A DNA stretch of 12,123 nt from Kiritimatiellales bacterium. GTDB taxonomy: Bacteria > Verrucomicrobiota > Kiritimatiellia > Kiritimatiellales > Tichowtungiaceae. Location of the stretch: positions 1 to 12,123 of the forward strand of contig JAQUXG010000025.1 of the NCBI GenBank assembly GCA_028692515.1. The letters are read 5' to 3'. The notes under the pieces are model-generated. The model was not told the DNA's origin. It was given only the letters and a program-made list of their open reading frames with translations, and made no database searches. How positions within the stretch are numbered: the stretch's first letter is position 1; every line of letters begins with the position of its first letter. Positions 1 through 5,803 of the stretch are shown here, one piece after another. The position numbers were made by a program, and so were the translations under genes.

Positions 1-1154
1 ACGCTCCTAAAGCGCTGGTGGAAAAAAAGTTCGCCAAAGATATGGCCGCCGATTTGAAGGATCGCGTCGTTCCGAAGTTTTTCCACGAAGCCGTCGCGCA
101 GGAAAAAATTAAAGTCGTCGCCGTAGTGGATGTCAGCGAGCCGGAAGTGGCTGACGGGAAACCGCTTAAATTTGAAGTAACCGTCGACGTTCCGCCGGAA
201 TTTAAACTGCCGAAATACGAAGGCATTGCCATCAAGGCCGAGAAGACCGACGTTTCCGAAAAACAGGTTGAAGAAACCGTCCAGAGTATTCTGCGCCAGC
301 ACGCGACCTACGAAGATGTCGCCGGCCGCGCCGCCAAAGAAAAGGACATGGTGCAGGTGTCTTATGAGTCCACCATCGACGGTCAGCCGCTCGAAGAAAA
401 AGTTCCACAGGCGCGCGGCATGGGCAAAGGAAACGGCTACTGGATCACTTGCGACGAAGAATCGTTCCTGCCCGGTATGGGGAAAGCGCTGATCGGTTCG
501 AAGATCGGTGACAAAAAAGACGTCACCGTTAAATTTCCGCAAGGCTTCATTGTTAAAGAGCTGGCCGGCATGAAGGCCGAATTCAAGGTGGAAGTCACCG
601 GTATGCGCGAAACCAAGCTGCCGGAAATGAACGAAGAATTTTTGAAACAGCTTCGCGTTGAATCCGAAGAGGAACTGCGCAAGAACATCCGCATGCACAT
701 GGAAGAGTCCGCGAAGGACAAAGAGAAGGGCCGCCAGCAGGACGCCGTTTGTGAATTCCTGCTCGGCAAAACCAAGCTCGACGTGCCGGAAAGCGCTGTG
801 AAAGAACAGGCCCGCAACGTGATGTACGATATGGCCCGCCAGCGCATGATGAGCGGCATGAGTCAGGATCAGATCAAAGCACAGACCGGCGATATGATGA
901 AAGAAGCTCAGACCAAAGCCGAAGAGCAGGTCAAACTGCGCTACATCATTATGGCGATTGCCGACGAAGAAAAAATCACCGTTGCCGATCAGGACGTTTC
1001 CGAAGAAGTCGTTCGTATGGCCGTTCAGCAACGTCGCGATGCCGCCGAATACCGCAAAGAGCTTGAAAAAGAAGGCCATCTGGAATCGGTCGGCGACCAG
1101 CTTCGCTTCGGAAAAACCGTTGAGTTCCTGCTCGAAAAAGCCAAAATCAAGTAA
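1..1154 (+). CDS. tig: Trigger factor, ribosome-associated chaperone and peptidyl-prolyl isomerase (5' partial)
   Basis: Trigger factor binds the ribosome near the exit tunnel and shields nascent chains. The reading frame is open from the window edge (first full codon at 3, reading APKALVEKKF). This matches the family just after the ribosome-binding signature, so about 40 N-terminal codons lie outside the window and the GTG at 18 is not the start. Counting from that GTG, residues 1-105 are the rest of the N-terminal domain, about 108-197 the FKBP-type isomerase domain (VQVSYESTIDG, LPGMGKALIGSKIGD, AGMKAEFKVEV) and 200-378 the helical C-terminal chaperone domain (LPEMNEEFLKQL onward, charged and helix-rich). 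The stop TAA is at 1152-1154. clpP follows after 46 bases, the usual tig-clpP-clpX order, which supports the assignment. Whether the isomerase site is active cannot be judged by eye. Confidence 0.95.
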   Translation, partial: APKALVEKKFAKDMAADLKDRVVPKFFHEAVAQEKIKVVAVVDVSEPEVADGKPLKFEVTVDVPPEFKLPKYEGIAIKAEKTDVSEKQVEETVQSILRQHATYEDVAGRAAKEKDMVQVSYESTIDGQPLEEKVPQARGMGKGNGYWITCDEESFLPGMGKALIGSKIGDKKDVTVKFPQGFIVKELAGMKAEFKVEVTGMRETKLPEMNEEFLKQLRVESEEELRKNIRMHMEESAKDKEKGRQQDAVCEFLLGKTKLDVPESAVKEQARNVMYDMARQRMMSGMSQDQIKAQTGDMMKEAQTKAEEQVKLRYIIMAIADEEKITVADQDVSEEVVRMAVQQRRDAAEYRKELEKEGHLESVGDQLRFGKTVEFLLEKAKIK

Positions 1155-1166
1155 GTTACCGGTTGT

Positions 1167-1190
1167 CAGTTAACAGGAATCGGTTAACTG
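1167..1190 (+). promoter_or_regulatory. Stem-loop touching the clpP ribosome binding site
   Basis: CAGTTAAC (1167-1174) and GTTAACTG (1183-1190) form a perfect 8-bp stem with an 8-nt loop in the tig-clpP gap. The last base of the stem is the first base of the clpP Shine-Dalgarno GGAGG (1190-1194), which sits 6 bases before the ATG at 1201. The stem has no T-tract, so it is not an intrinsic terminator. It could affect clpP translation or tig mRNA stability; that is inference. Confidence 0.45.
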
Positions 1191-1200
1191 GAGGATTAAA

Positions 1201-1800
1201 ATGAAAGAGATGGCACAAATGCTTATTCCAATGGTTGTTGAACAGACAGGTCGCGGCGAACGGTCGTATGACATTTACTCACGCCTGCTCAAAGAGCGGA
1301 TCATTTTCCTCGGCACAGAAATTAACGATGACGTGAGCAATCTCATTATTGCGCAGCTGCTGTTCCTGCAGAGCGAAGATGCCGAGAAAGACATCAGCAT
1401 GTACATTAACTCACCCGGCGGTGTCGTCACTGCCGGCATGGCGATTTATGACACCATGCAGTTCGTGAAATGTCCGATCACCACCTATTGCATGGGTCAG
1501 GCCGCCAGCATGGGCGCTGTTCTGCTGGCCGCGGGAGCTAAAGGCAAACGCTTTGCGCTGCCCAACGCGCGCATCATGATCCATCAGCCGCTCGGCGGCT
1601 CACAGGGTCAGGCCACCGATATCGAAATCCAGACCAAAGAAATTCTCCGCATGAAAAAGCGGCTGAATGAAATTCTGGCCGACCATACCGGCAAGCCGCT
1701 CAAAACGATCGAAAAAGACACCGACCGCGACTTTTTCATGTCCGCCGAAGAAGCCGTTAAATACGGCCTCGTCGACGAAGTGGTCACGAAAAAGCTATAG
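1201..1800 (+). CDS. clpP: ATP-dependent Clp protease proteolytic subunit ClpP
   Basis: ClpP is a self-compartmentalised serine protease that forms a barrel of two heptameric rings and degrades proteins unfolded by ClpX or ClpA-type ATPases in the cytoplasm. The 199-residue product aligns along its whole length with E. coli ClpP as I remember it. The catalytic triad is visible as Ser103 (GQAASMGA), His128 (MIHQPLGG) and Asp177 (DTDRDFF), each exactly 8 residues before its position in the E. coli precursor. The N-terminal [24 protein letters not shown] and the substrate-groove motif [11 protein letters not shown] (70-80) are conserved. The start is set by GGAGG at 1190-1194. There is little or no propeptide. 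The stop is followed directly by a run of nine T and then the repeat array that flanks the inserted four-helix-bundle gene. Confidence 0.98.
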   Translation: MKEMAQMLIPMVVEQTGRGERSYDIYSRLLKERIIFLGTEINDDVSNLIIAQLLFLQSEDAEKDISMYINSPGGVVTAGMAIYDTMQFVKCPITTYCMGQAASMGAVLLAAGAKGKRFALPNARIMIHQPLGGSQGQATDIEIQTKEILRMKKRLNEILADHTGKPLKTIEKDTDRDFFMSAEEAVKYGLVDEVVTKKL

Positions 1801-1809
1801 TTTTTTTTT

Positions 1810-1845
1810 GGTTCAGAGTTCAGCGTTCGGGGTTCAGGGTTCGAA
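1810..1845. repeat. Left arm of inverted 7-nt repeat array flanking the four-helix-bundle gene
   Basis: Five consecutive 7-base units follow the pattern GTTCRGN, variable mainly in the last bases. The reverse complement of 2225-2257 shows the same units (AGTTCGG, GTTCAGA, GTTCAGG), so the two arms face each other across the four-helix-bundle gene. The arrangement looks like terminal inverted repeats built from microrepeats. Confidence 0.8.
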
Positions 1846-1860
1846 GTGGGGAGAGGCACG

Positions 1861-2232
1861 TTGAAGATAGAGCGATTTGAGGATATCGAGGGCTGGCAGC
1901 TCGGGCGAAAACTGGCAAACCAAATCTATGATTTGACGGCTTGCGGATTGTTTGCTGCAGATTTTGGATTGAAGGATCAGATTCAGCGGGCTGCCGGATC
2001 CATCATGCACAACATCGCTGAAGGCTTTGATTCTGGAACAAATCCGGAATTTGTACGATTTCTTGGCTATTCCAAGCGCTCCTGCACAGAGGTGCAGAGT
2101 GAACTTTATTTGGCATTAGATAGAGGATATATTTCCCAAACGAAATTTGAAGTGGCATACAAGCTGGCGGGAGAGGCGAAAGCCGTTGTCGGCGGATTTA
2201 TTCATTACTTGAGAAATCATCCAAAACCCTGA
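1861..2232 (+). CDS. Four-helix bundle protein, S23 / 23S rRNA intervening-sequence family
   Basis: The product, about 123 residues, has the hallmarks of the S23-type four-helix bundle family: IERFEDIEGWQLGRKLANQIYDLT at the start, GLKDQIQRAAGSIMHNIAEGFDSGT in the middle, and FLGYSKRSCTEVQSELYLALDRGYI followed by a last amphipathic helix. Family members were first seen as reading frames in intervening sequences of 23S rRNA and also occur as stand-alone genes; a related protein, Avd, is an accessory factor of diversity-generating retroelements. The biochemical role of stand-alone members is unknown. I prefer the TTG start at 1861 because GGGGAG (1848-1853) lies 7 bases upstream and family proteins begin at this point. 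A GTG at 1846 in the same frame lacks a ribosome binding site. The stop codon (2230-2232) lies within the right repeat array. The gene separates clpP from clpX, which are usually adjacent, so it is probably a late insertion. Confidence 0.88.
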   Translation: MKIERFEDIEGWQLGRKLANQIYDLTACGLFAADFGLKDQIQRAAGSIMHNIAEGFDSGTNPEFVRFLGYSKRSCTEVQSELYLALDRGYISQTKFEVAYKLAGEAKAVVGGFIHYLRNHPKP

Positions 2233-2257
2233 ACTCTGAACCCCGAACTCCGAACTT
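2225..2257. repeat. Right arm of inverted 7-nt repeat array; supplies the gene's stop and the clpX leader
   Basis: Read on the minus strand, this stretch is made of GTTCRGR-type heptamers like the left arm at 1810-1845. It overlaps the last two codons and stop of the four-helix-bundle gene and runs up to the clpX ATG at 2258, so the clpX 5' leader is repeat DNA. Confidence 0.8.
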
Positions 2258-3502
2258 ATGAATAAACAGCCTCGTAAACCCGTCTGCTCCTTTTGCGGAA
2301 AAACCGAAAAAGACACCCAAAGCCTGATCGCCGGTCCGGACGGCATCTGCATTTGCGACGAATGCGTCGAACTTTGCGGAGCCATGATCACCCAGCAGGG
2401 TCAGCACGGAAAACCCAGTGCTGCCGCCATCAAAGTACTCAAGCCGCACGAAATCAAAGCGCATCTCGACGAATACGTTATCGGGCAGGAGCACGCCAAG
2501 AAAGTGCTCTCCGTCGCGGTTCACAACCACTATAAGCGGCTGACCGACACCACTGCCAAAGACGACGGTGTCGAGCTCGAAAAGAGTAACGTCCTGCTCA
2601 TCGGTCCAACCGGCTCTGGAAAAACCCTGCTGGCCAAAACGCTTGCGCGCATTCTCGACGTGCCGTACGCCATCACCGATGCCACCACCGTCACCGAAGC
2701 CGGCTACGTCGGCGAAGACGTCGAAAGCATTCTGCTCGCGCTGTTGCAGAATGCCAACCACGACGTTAAACGCGCCGAGCGCGGCATCGTCTATATCGAC
2801 GAAATCGACAAAATTTCCCGCAAAACCGACAACGTCTCCATCACGCGTGACGTCTCCGGCGAAGGCGTTCAGCAGGCTCTGCTGAAAATCATCGAAGGCA
2901 CCATCGCCAGTGTTCCGCCCAAAGGCGGACGCAAGCACCCGCAAGAGGAATACATCAAACTCGACACGAGCAATATTCTCTTCATCTGCGGCGGCGCATT
3001 CGTAGGGATCGATGAAATCATCAAACGCCGCAGCGACAAAAAGGTACTCGGCTTCGGCGCGACCACCGAAAAAGTTTCCGAGGATTGGACGCCCGAAACC
3101 ATGAACGTCGAGCCGGAAGACCTGCTCAAGTATGGTTTGATTCCGGAATTTATCGGCCGCATTCCGCTGGTCGTTCAGCTTCAGGAACTTTCCGAAGACG
3201 ATCTCATTCACATTTTGACTCAGCCGAAAAACTCCATGATCAAGCAGTACAAAAAACTGCTTGCCATGGATGACGTCGAGCTGGAATTTGATGATGACGC
3301 GTTGCGCTCGCTCGCCAAAATGGCGTTGAAACGCAAAACCGGTGCCCGCGGACTGCGCGCCATCCTTGAGCATCTTATGCTCGACGTCATGTACGAAGTG
3401 CCGCAGCGCAATGATATTACGAATTGCCGCATCACTAAAGACGTTGTCGAAGGCCGCGCCCATCCCATCGAACTCGGCGACTTGAAAAAGAAGTCGGCTT
3501 GA
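2258..3502 (+). CDS. clpX: ATP-dependent Clp protease ATP-binding subunit ClpX
   Basis: ClpX is a hexameric AAA+ unfoldase that recognises tagged substrates and threads them into ClpP. The 414-residue product has the N-terminal zinc-binding domain with Cys10, Cys13, Cys33 and Cys36, one residue longer between the cysteine pairs than in E. coli. Next come Walker A GPTGSGKT (116-123), pore loop GYVG (149-152), Walker B IVYIDEID (177-184), the RKH pore loop (225-227), the ClpP-docking loop as LGF (264-266; IGF in E. coli), the arginine finger in FIGR (Arg301) and sensor 2 in TGARGLR (361-367). All the elements expected of an active ClpX are present. The ATG at 2258 is the only sensible start before the zinc domain, but the bases in front of it are heptamer repeat with no Shine-Dalgarno sequence. 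Expression may therefore depend on unstructured leader or on coupling with the upstream gene (inference). Confidence 0.98.
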   Translation: MNKQPRKPVCSFCGKTEKDTQSLIAGPDGICICDECVELCGAMITQQGQHGKPSAAAIKVLKPHEIKAHLDEYVIGQEHAKKVLSVAVHNHYKRLTDTTAKDDGVELEKSNVLLIGPTGSGKTLLAKTLARILDVPYAITDATTVTEAGYVGEDVESILLALLQNANHDVKRAERGIVYIDEIDKISRKTDNVSITRDVSGEGVQQALLKIIEGTIASVPPKGGRKHPQEEYIKLDTSNILFICGGAFVGIDEIIKRRSDKKVLGFGATTEKVSEDWTPETMNVEPEDLLKYGLIPEFIGRIPLVVQLQELSEDDLIHILTQPKNSMIKQYKKLLAMDDVELEFDDDALRSLAKMALKRKTGARGLRAILEHLMLDVMYEVPQRNDITNCRITKDVVEGRAHPIELGDLKKKSA

Positions 3503-3504
3503 GA

Positions 3505-3537
3505 ATTTAACAGAAGGCCGCGAAGTTCACGAAGGTG
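3505..3537. repeat. 9-nt periodic repeat array (GAAG-type), single arm
   Basis: Directly after clpX, a TTTAACAGAAGG motif is followed by units with GAAG every 9 bases (GAAGGCCGC, GAAGTTCAC, GAAGGTGG). The same array type recurs at 5651-5700 and at 9977-10073. No inverted partner is seen nearby. Confidence 0.6.
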
Positions 3538-3673
3538 GAACGTGACCTCCGGGCGCATTCAGATGCCGCTCGGCCTGTCGCGCTGGAATTCAATAAAGAC
3601 GGAAGATCGGCATCCACCTGTTTCACATGATCTTAGCGTTCGACTCGCTTCGCCGTTTTGTTACACTTCGGGC

Positions 3674-3874
3674 ATGAAAACCGCCGGAAATTTATATCCT
3701 GAACTGGATAAAAGCGTCCTTTCCGTTGGCTGGGTAAATGAGCCTGACGAACCGGCTTATTGGCACGCCAGAACGTTCGACGAACGCTGGCGGGCTATTG
3801 AAATTAATCGCAGTGTGGTTTATGGCTATGGAAACAATCCCCCTCGATTTCAACGAGTTCTTGAGACTGCTTAA
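3674..3874 (+). CDS. Small protein upstream of and overlapping a nucleotidyltransferase; candidate antitoxin-like partner
   Basis: This 66-residue reading frame has the pattern EPAYWHARTFDERW, AIEINR, YGYGNNPPRFQRVLE. It resembles small proteins (YW..RT..ER near the middle, RLQRV near the end) commonly encoded just before minimal nucleotidyltransferases. The resemblance is from memory and their function is not established. The frame is open back to 3542, but the ATG at 3674 gives a product of the usual size and the upstream part has no family-like character. The 3' end overlaps the nucleotidyltransferase by 47 bases (3828-3874), so the two are probably translated together. An antitoxin or regulatory role is inferred from gene order only. 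Confidence 0.68.
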   Translation: MKTAGNLYPELDKSVLSVGWVNEPDEPAYWHARTFDERWRAIEINRSVVYGYGNNPPRFQRVLETA

Positions 3875-4271
3875 CGCTGAAGGCGTTGAATATCTCCTGA
3901 TCGGCGGATACGCCGTTGGACATTACGGCTTTCCCCGTGCGACCGCAGATATGGATATCTGGATCGCCATCCATCCCGACACGGCAAAACGAATGGTCTC
4001 AACGCTTCTTAAATTCGGGTTCCGTCCGGATCAGGTTGACGAAGAAACCTTCCTTGAAAAGGGCCGCATTATCCGGATGGGCGTTCCGCCGCTACGCATT
4101 GAAGTACTCAACGACATTTCAGGTGTGGAATTTGCAGAGTGTTACAGTCGGCGCAACGTAGTCGAAATTGACGGAACTTCGATCCCGCTGATTAGTTTTG
4201 AGGACTTGAAGCGCAACAAAAAGGCCGCCGGACGCTACAAGGATTTAGAGGATTTGGAAAATCTCAAATAG
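3828..4271 (+). CDS. Minimal nucleotidyltransferase (DUF6036 / AbiEii-like), possible toxin component
   Basis: The 147-residue product belongs to the nucleotidyltransferase-fold superfamily. Seen directly are VEYLLIGGYAVGHYGFPRAT with the conserved Gly-Gly helix, DMDIWI with the paired metal-binding aspartates about 15 residues later, and a later acidic strand (LRIEVLNDISG) that could give the third carboxylate. The end, ISFEDLKRNKKAAGRYKDLEDLENL, matches the usual C-terminal helix of these small proteins. Related proteins include AbiEii-type toxins and other stand-alone transferases whose substrates are mostly unknown. The start could be ATG 3828 or ATG 3822 (two residues more); neither has a strong ribosome binding site, consistent with coupling to the overlapping upstream gene. 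The stop codon sits in the loop of a 9-bp stem-loop and an intrinsic terminator follows 37 bases later. Confidence 0.82.
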   Translation: METIPLDFNEFLRLLNAEGVEYLLIGGYAVGHYGFPRATADMDIWIAIHPDTAKRMVSTLLKFGFRPDQVDEETFLEKGRIIRMGVPPLRIEVLNDISGVEFAECYSRRNVVEIDGTSIPLISFEDLKRNKKAAGRYKDLEDLENLK

Positions 4272-4281
4272 CTTGAGATTT
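4259..4281. other. Perfect 9-bp stem-loop around the nucleotidyltransferase stop codon
   Basis: AAATCTCAA (4259-4267) and TTGAGATTT (4273-4281) are exact inverted repeats with a 5-nt loop, and the TAG stop (4269-4271) lies in the loop. It is AT-rich and has no T-tract after it. It may protect the 3' end of the message. Confidence 0.5.
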
Positions 4282-4285
4282 ACCT

Positions 4286-4302
4286 TTTCCAATGTTTGGA
4301 AA
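4286..4302. repeat. Palindromic repeat TTTCCAATGTTTGGAAA, copy 1
   Basis: Seven-base arms TTTCCAA/TTGGAAA surround TGT. The identical 17-mer occurs at 6400-6416 inside glgA. Other copies are at 10565-10579, 10624-10644 and 11854-11872. This one is intergenic, between the nucleotidyltransferase and its terminator. Confidence 0.9.
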
Positions 4303-4307
4303 CGTAG

Positions 4308-4335
4308 ACGCGACGCCCTCGTCGCGTTTTTCTTT
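4308..4335 (+). terminator. Intrinsic terminator of the small-protein/nucleotidyltransferase pair
   Basis: ACGCGACG (4308-4315) and CGTCGCGT (4320-4327) form a perfect, GC-rich 8-bp stem with a CCCT loop, followed by TTTTTCTTT. This is a textbook rho-independent terminator for plus-strand transcription and the clearest one in the window. Confidence 0.8.
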
Positions 4336-4343
4336 CAGGGTGG

Positions 4344-4362
4344 AAGCGGCAAGCTGCCGCTT
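4344..4362. repeat. GC-rich hairpin, dispersed-repeat-like
   Basis: AAGCGGC (4344-4350) and GCCGCTT (4356-4362) form a 7-bp stem with a 5-nt loop, followed by TT and GGCGGGAGA. It may be a backup terminator or part of a composite intergenic repeat with the preceding palindrome and terminator. Confidence 0.5.
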
Positions 4363-4364
4363 TT

Positions 4365-4545
4365 GGCGGGAGAGACTTTAACAAAATCATGGCCGACAAA
4401 ATCATTTTTCAGCTGCCGGCGTGATAGCCATAATTCCTCTTACATGTTTTTCACAGTTTGTCAGATAGAATATTTTGCGGTTATTAAGACCGGAAAATAG
4501 CTGAAAGACCGGTTGTGGGGAAGGGTTTTCGGAGGGAGAAGTCTA
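4365..4545. other. Intergenic stretch without recognised gene
   Basis: The intergenic region 4272-4693 is 422 bases long; its left and right parts are repeats and are listed separately. In this middle part I see no convincing coding region. The only frame (ending at 4500) crosses the terminator and has no family-like pattern. An AT-rich patch at 4440-4490 contains loose promoter-like hexamers but none I would call. AAGACCGG occurs twice, about 20 bases apart, near 4486 and 4505. Confidence 0.4.
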
Positions 4546-4640
4546 CCCACGAATCACACGAATGGGCACGAATCAGAGATGTTCCAAACACTGGGAATTC
4601 TGGTCTTAAAAATTCGAGTTAATTCGTGAGATTCGTGGGC
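4546..4640. repeat. Inverted pair of 9-nt repeat arrays (CACGAATNN type)
   Basis: Left arm 4546-4574 has three units of CACGAAT plus two or three variable bases. The right arm, 4610-4640, read on the minus strand begins CCCACGAATCTCACGAAT and continues with a third, diverged unit. The arms face each other across 35 bases that contain a degenerate TTCCAA palindrome (4582-4597). No gene lies between the arms. It sits downstream of the convergent parB and nucleotidyltransferase genes. Confidence 0.8.
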
Positions 4641-4643
4641 GAT

Positions 4644-4718
4644 TTACAGATTGTCAGAGCTGATGCCTGATCCCTTTCTCCTGATTCCTGATCTTACAGA
4701 TCGTCTGAGCTGATGCCT
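4644..4718. repeat. Duplicated 3' end of parB, separated by a 7-nt repeat array
   Basis: Positions 4644-4668 repeat 4694-4718 with 23 of 25 bases identical and an offset of exactly 50. The inner copy (4694-4718) is the real end of parB. Read on the minus strand the outer copy encodes GISSDNL and a stop, against GISSDDL and a stop in the gene. The bases between the copies (4669-4693) are CTGATYC-type heptamers. This looks like a target duplication or tail regeneration around a small insertion. Confidence 0.75.
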
Positions 4719-5605
4719 AGAATCTCGAGGACGCGGGTAAGGTCTTCGTTGTTGTAGTAGTCGATCTGGATGGAACCTTTGACTTTTTTGCCGTTGGAGA
4801 GCGTTTTTGTGCTGCTGATGTGTACCGCCGTACCGAAGTGCTGGTGCAGTTTTTCGGAGAGGTGGCGGACATAATCAATCGGCAGATCCGTTTTTTCGGC
4901 GCGCGGCTTTTTGGTTGGTTTTTTGAGGCGTTCGATGATTTTTTCCAGGGCCCGGACAGAGAGTCCTTCGCGGATGACGCGCTGAGCGAGCAGTTCCCGT
5001 TCCGCGATGATATCTACGCCGAGCAGCACTTTGCCGTGTCCGGCTGAGATCTGTCCGCCTTCGAGCATTTTTTTGATGCCGGTAGACAGATCAAGCAGGC
5101 GGAGCATGTTGGCGACGCTGGCGCGGGCTTTGCCGACGCGCTTGGCGATTTCGTCCTGCGTAAGGTCAAACTTGTCGGCGAGTTCGCGGTAGCCTTCCGC
5201 CTCTTCCATGATGTTGAGGTCGTCGCGCTGTAAGTTTTCGATGAGGGCAATTTCGAGCGCTTCCTGATCGCCGATGTCGAGCAGGATGACCGGCACTTCG
5301 GGCAGGTTGGCGGCTTTGGCGGCGCGCAGGCGGCGCTCCCCGGCGATCAGTTCAAAATGTTTTTCTTTCTGGCGGACGAGCAGGGGCTGGAGAATGCCGT
5401 GTTCTTTGACCGAGGCGACCAGTTCGTTGAGCGCCTGTTCGCGGAAGACGCGGCGCGGCTGCATTGGATTGACCTTAATGCGCCCGACGGCAATTTTTGT
5501 GATACCGCTATTATCCGGAGCCGGAGCGTCCATGACGGGAGCCGTAACCTTTTTTTCCTGAATGAGCGCATCGAGCCCGCGACCTAAACCCATTTTTTTT
5601 GCCAT
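4694..5605 (-). CDS. parB: Chromosome-partitioning protein ParB (Spo0J family)
   Basis: ParB is a CTP-dependent DNA clamp that loads at parS sites, spreads, and works with ParA and SMC in origin segregation. The 303-residue product begins MAKKMGLGRGLDALI, the N-terminal motif that stimulates ParA in chromosomal ParBs. Then come NPMQPRRVF (46-54), the CTP-binding box GERRLRAAKAA (89-99), ENLQRDDLN (123-131), a helix-turn-helix around 148-170 (LTQDEIAKRVGKARASVANMLRLL) and a C-terminal dimer domain ending SIQIDYYNNEDLTRVLEIL. GAGG in the leader, 6 bases before the ATG (5605), sets the start. No parA lies next to it in this window; glgA is upstream on the same strand after about 200 bases of repeats. 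No perfect parS was found. The last residues are duplicated downstream. Confidence 0.97.
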   Translation of the reverse strand: MAKKMGLGRGLDALIQEKKVTAPVMDAPAPDNSGITKIAVGRIKVNPMQPRRVFREQALNELVASVKEHGILQPLLVRQKEKHFELIAGERRLRAAKAANLPEVPVILLDIGDQEALEIALIENLQRDDLNIMEEAEGYRELADKFDLTQDEIAKRVGKARASVANMLRLLDLSTGIKKMLEGGQISAGHGKVLLGVDIIAERELLAQRVIREGLSVRALEKIIERLKKPTKKPRAEKTDLPIDYVRHLSEKLHQHFGTAVHISSTKTLSNGKKVKGSIQIDYYNNEDLTRVLEILGISSDDL

Positions 5606-5640
5606 CTTCTACCTCATTTTAACTGCCAGCCATTGGCATG

Positions 5641-5708
5641 AATAAAGAGTTTTTAACAGAAGGAAACGAAGGTGGCGAAGGAGAAATCGCAACTTCGTTC
5701 TCTTTATT
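5641..5708. repeat. 9-nt repeat array inside a 9-bp terminal inverted repeat, upstream of parB
   Basis: AATAAAGAG (5641-5649) and CTCTTTATT (5700-5708) are exact inverted repeats. Between them lies TTTTAACAGAAGG with GAAGG units every 9 bases (AGGAAAC, AGGTGGC, AGGAG), and a second inner inverted pair AACGAAG (5665-5671)/CTTCGTT (5693-5699). It lies in the gap between glgA and parB and would be in the parB leader or in a glgA-parB transcript. Confidence 0.7.
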
Positions 5709-5733
5709 GTCTCCGGCGATCTAGTTGTAGTCA

Positions 5734-5803
5734 CGATCCACTTGTCGCGCCATAGCCGTAGGCGACGGCAGAGGATCGCGGAGGCGGGCTCACGGAACCC
5801 GCC
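5734..5803. repeat. Composite GC-rich inverted repeats (REP-like) after glgA
   Basis: Nested inverted pairs CGATCC (5734-5739)/GGATCG (5773-5778) and GTCGC (5744-5748)/GCGAC (5762-5766) are followed by GGCGGG (5783-5788)/CCCGCC (5798-5803). The last hairpin directly abuts the glgA stop codon (5804-5806), and the bases of the stop fit the outer flank of the hairpin (TAGGGCGGG on the minus strand). There is no T-tract, so this looks like a REP-type repeat rather than an intrinsic terminator. Confidence 0.6.

Noticed and set aside
18..1154. GTG at 18 as the start of trigger factor
   Set aside because: The frame is open to the window edge and the family needs about 40 more residues upstream; the gene is simply cut by the window.
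1801..2257. CRISPR-like reading of the periodic repeats
   Set aside because: Units are 7 or 9 bases and directly adjacent; there are no spacers of 25-40 bases and no cas genes.
2198..3463. Long minus-strand frame of 421 codons opposite clpX
   Set aside because: It lies wholly over the intact, motif-rich clpX gene and its product has a mirror-type composition with no family pattern.
3619..3634. parS-like sequence with perfect left half TGTTTCAC
   Set aside because: Only 11 of 16 positions match the consensus. A perfect 8-base half site is expected about 0.4 times in a window of this length on two strands, so it is not called as a feature.
3639..3667. Promoter TTCGAC-N17-TACACT before the small protein gene
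   Set aside because: The predicted start of transcription would fall on or near the ATG at 3674 and the -35 match is poor.
4273..4500. 75-codon plus-strand frame after the nucleotidyltransferase
   Set aside because: It runs through the palindrome, the intrinsic terminator and a second hairpin, with no ribosome binding site.
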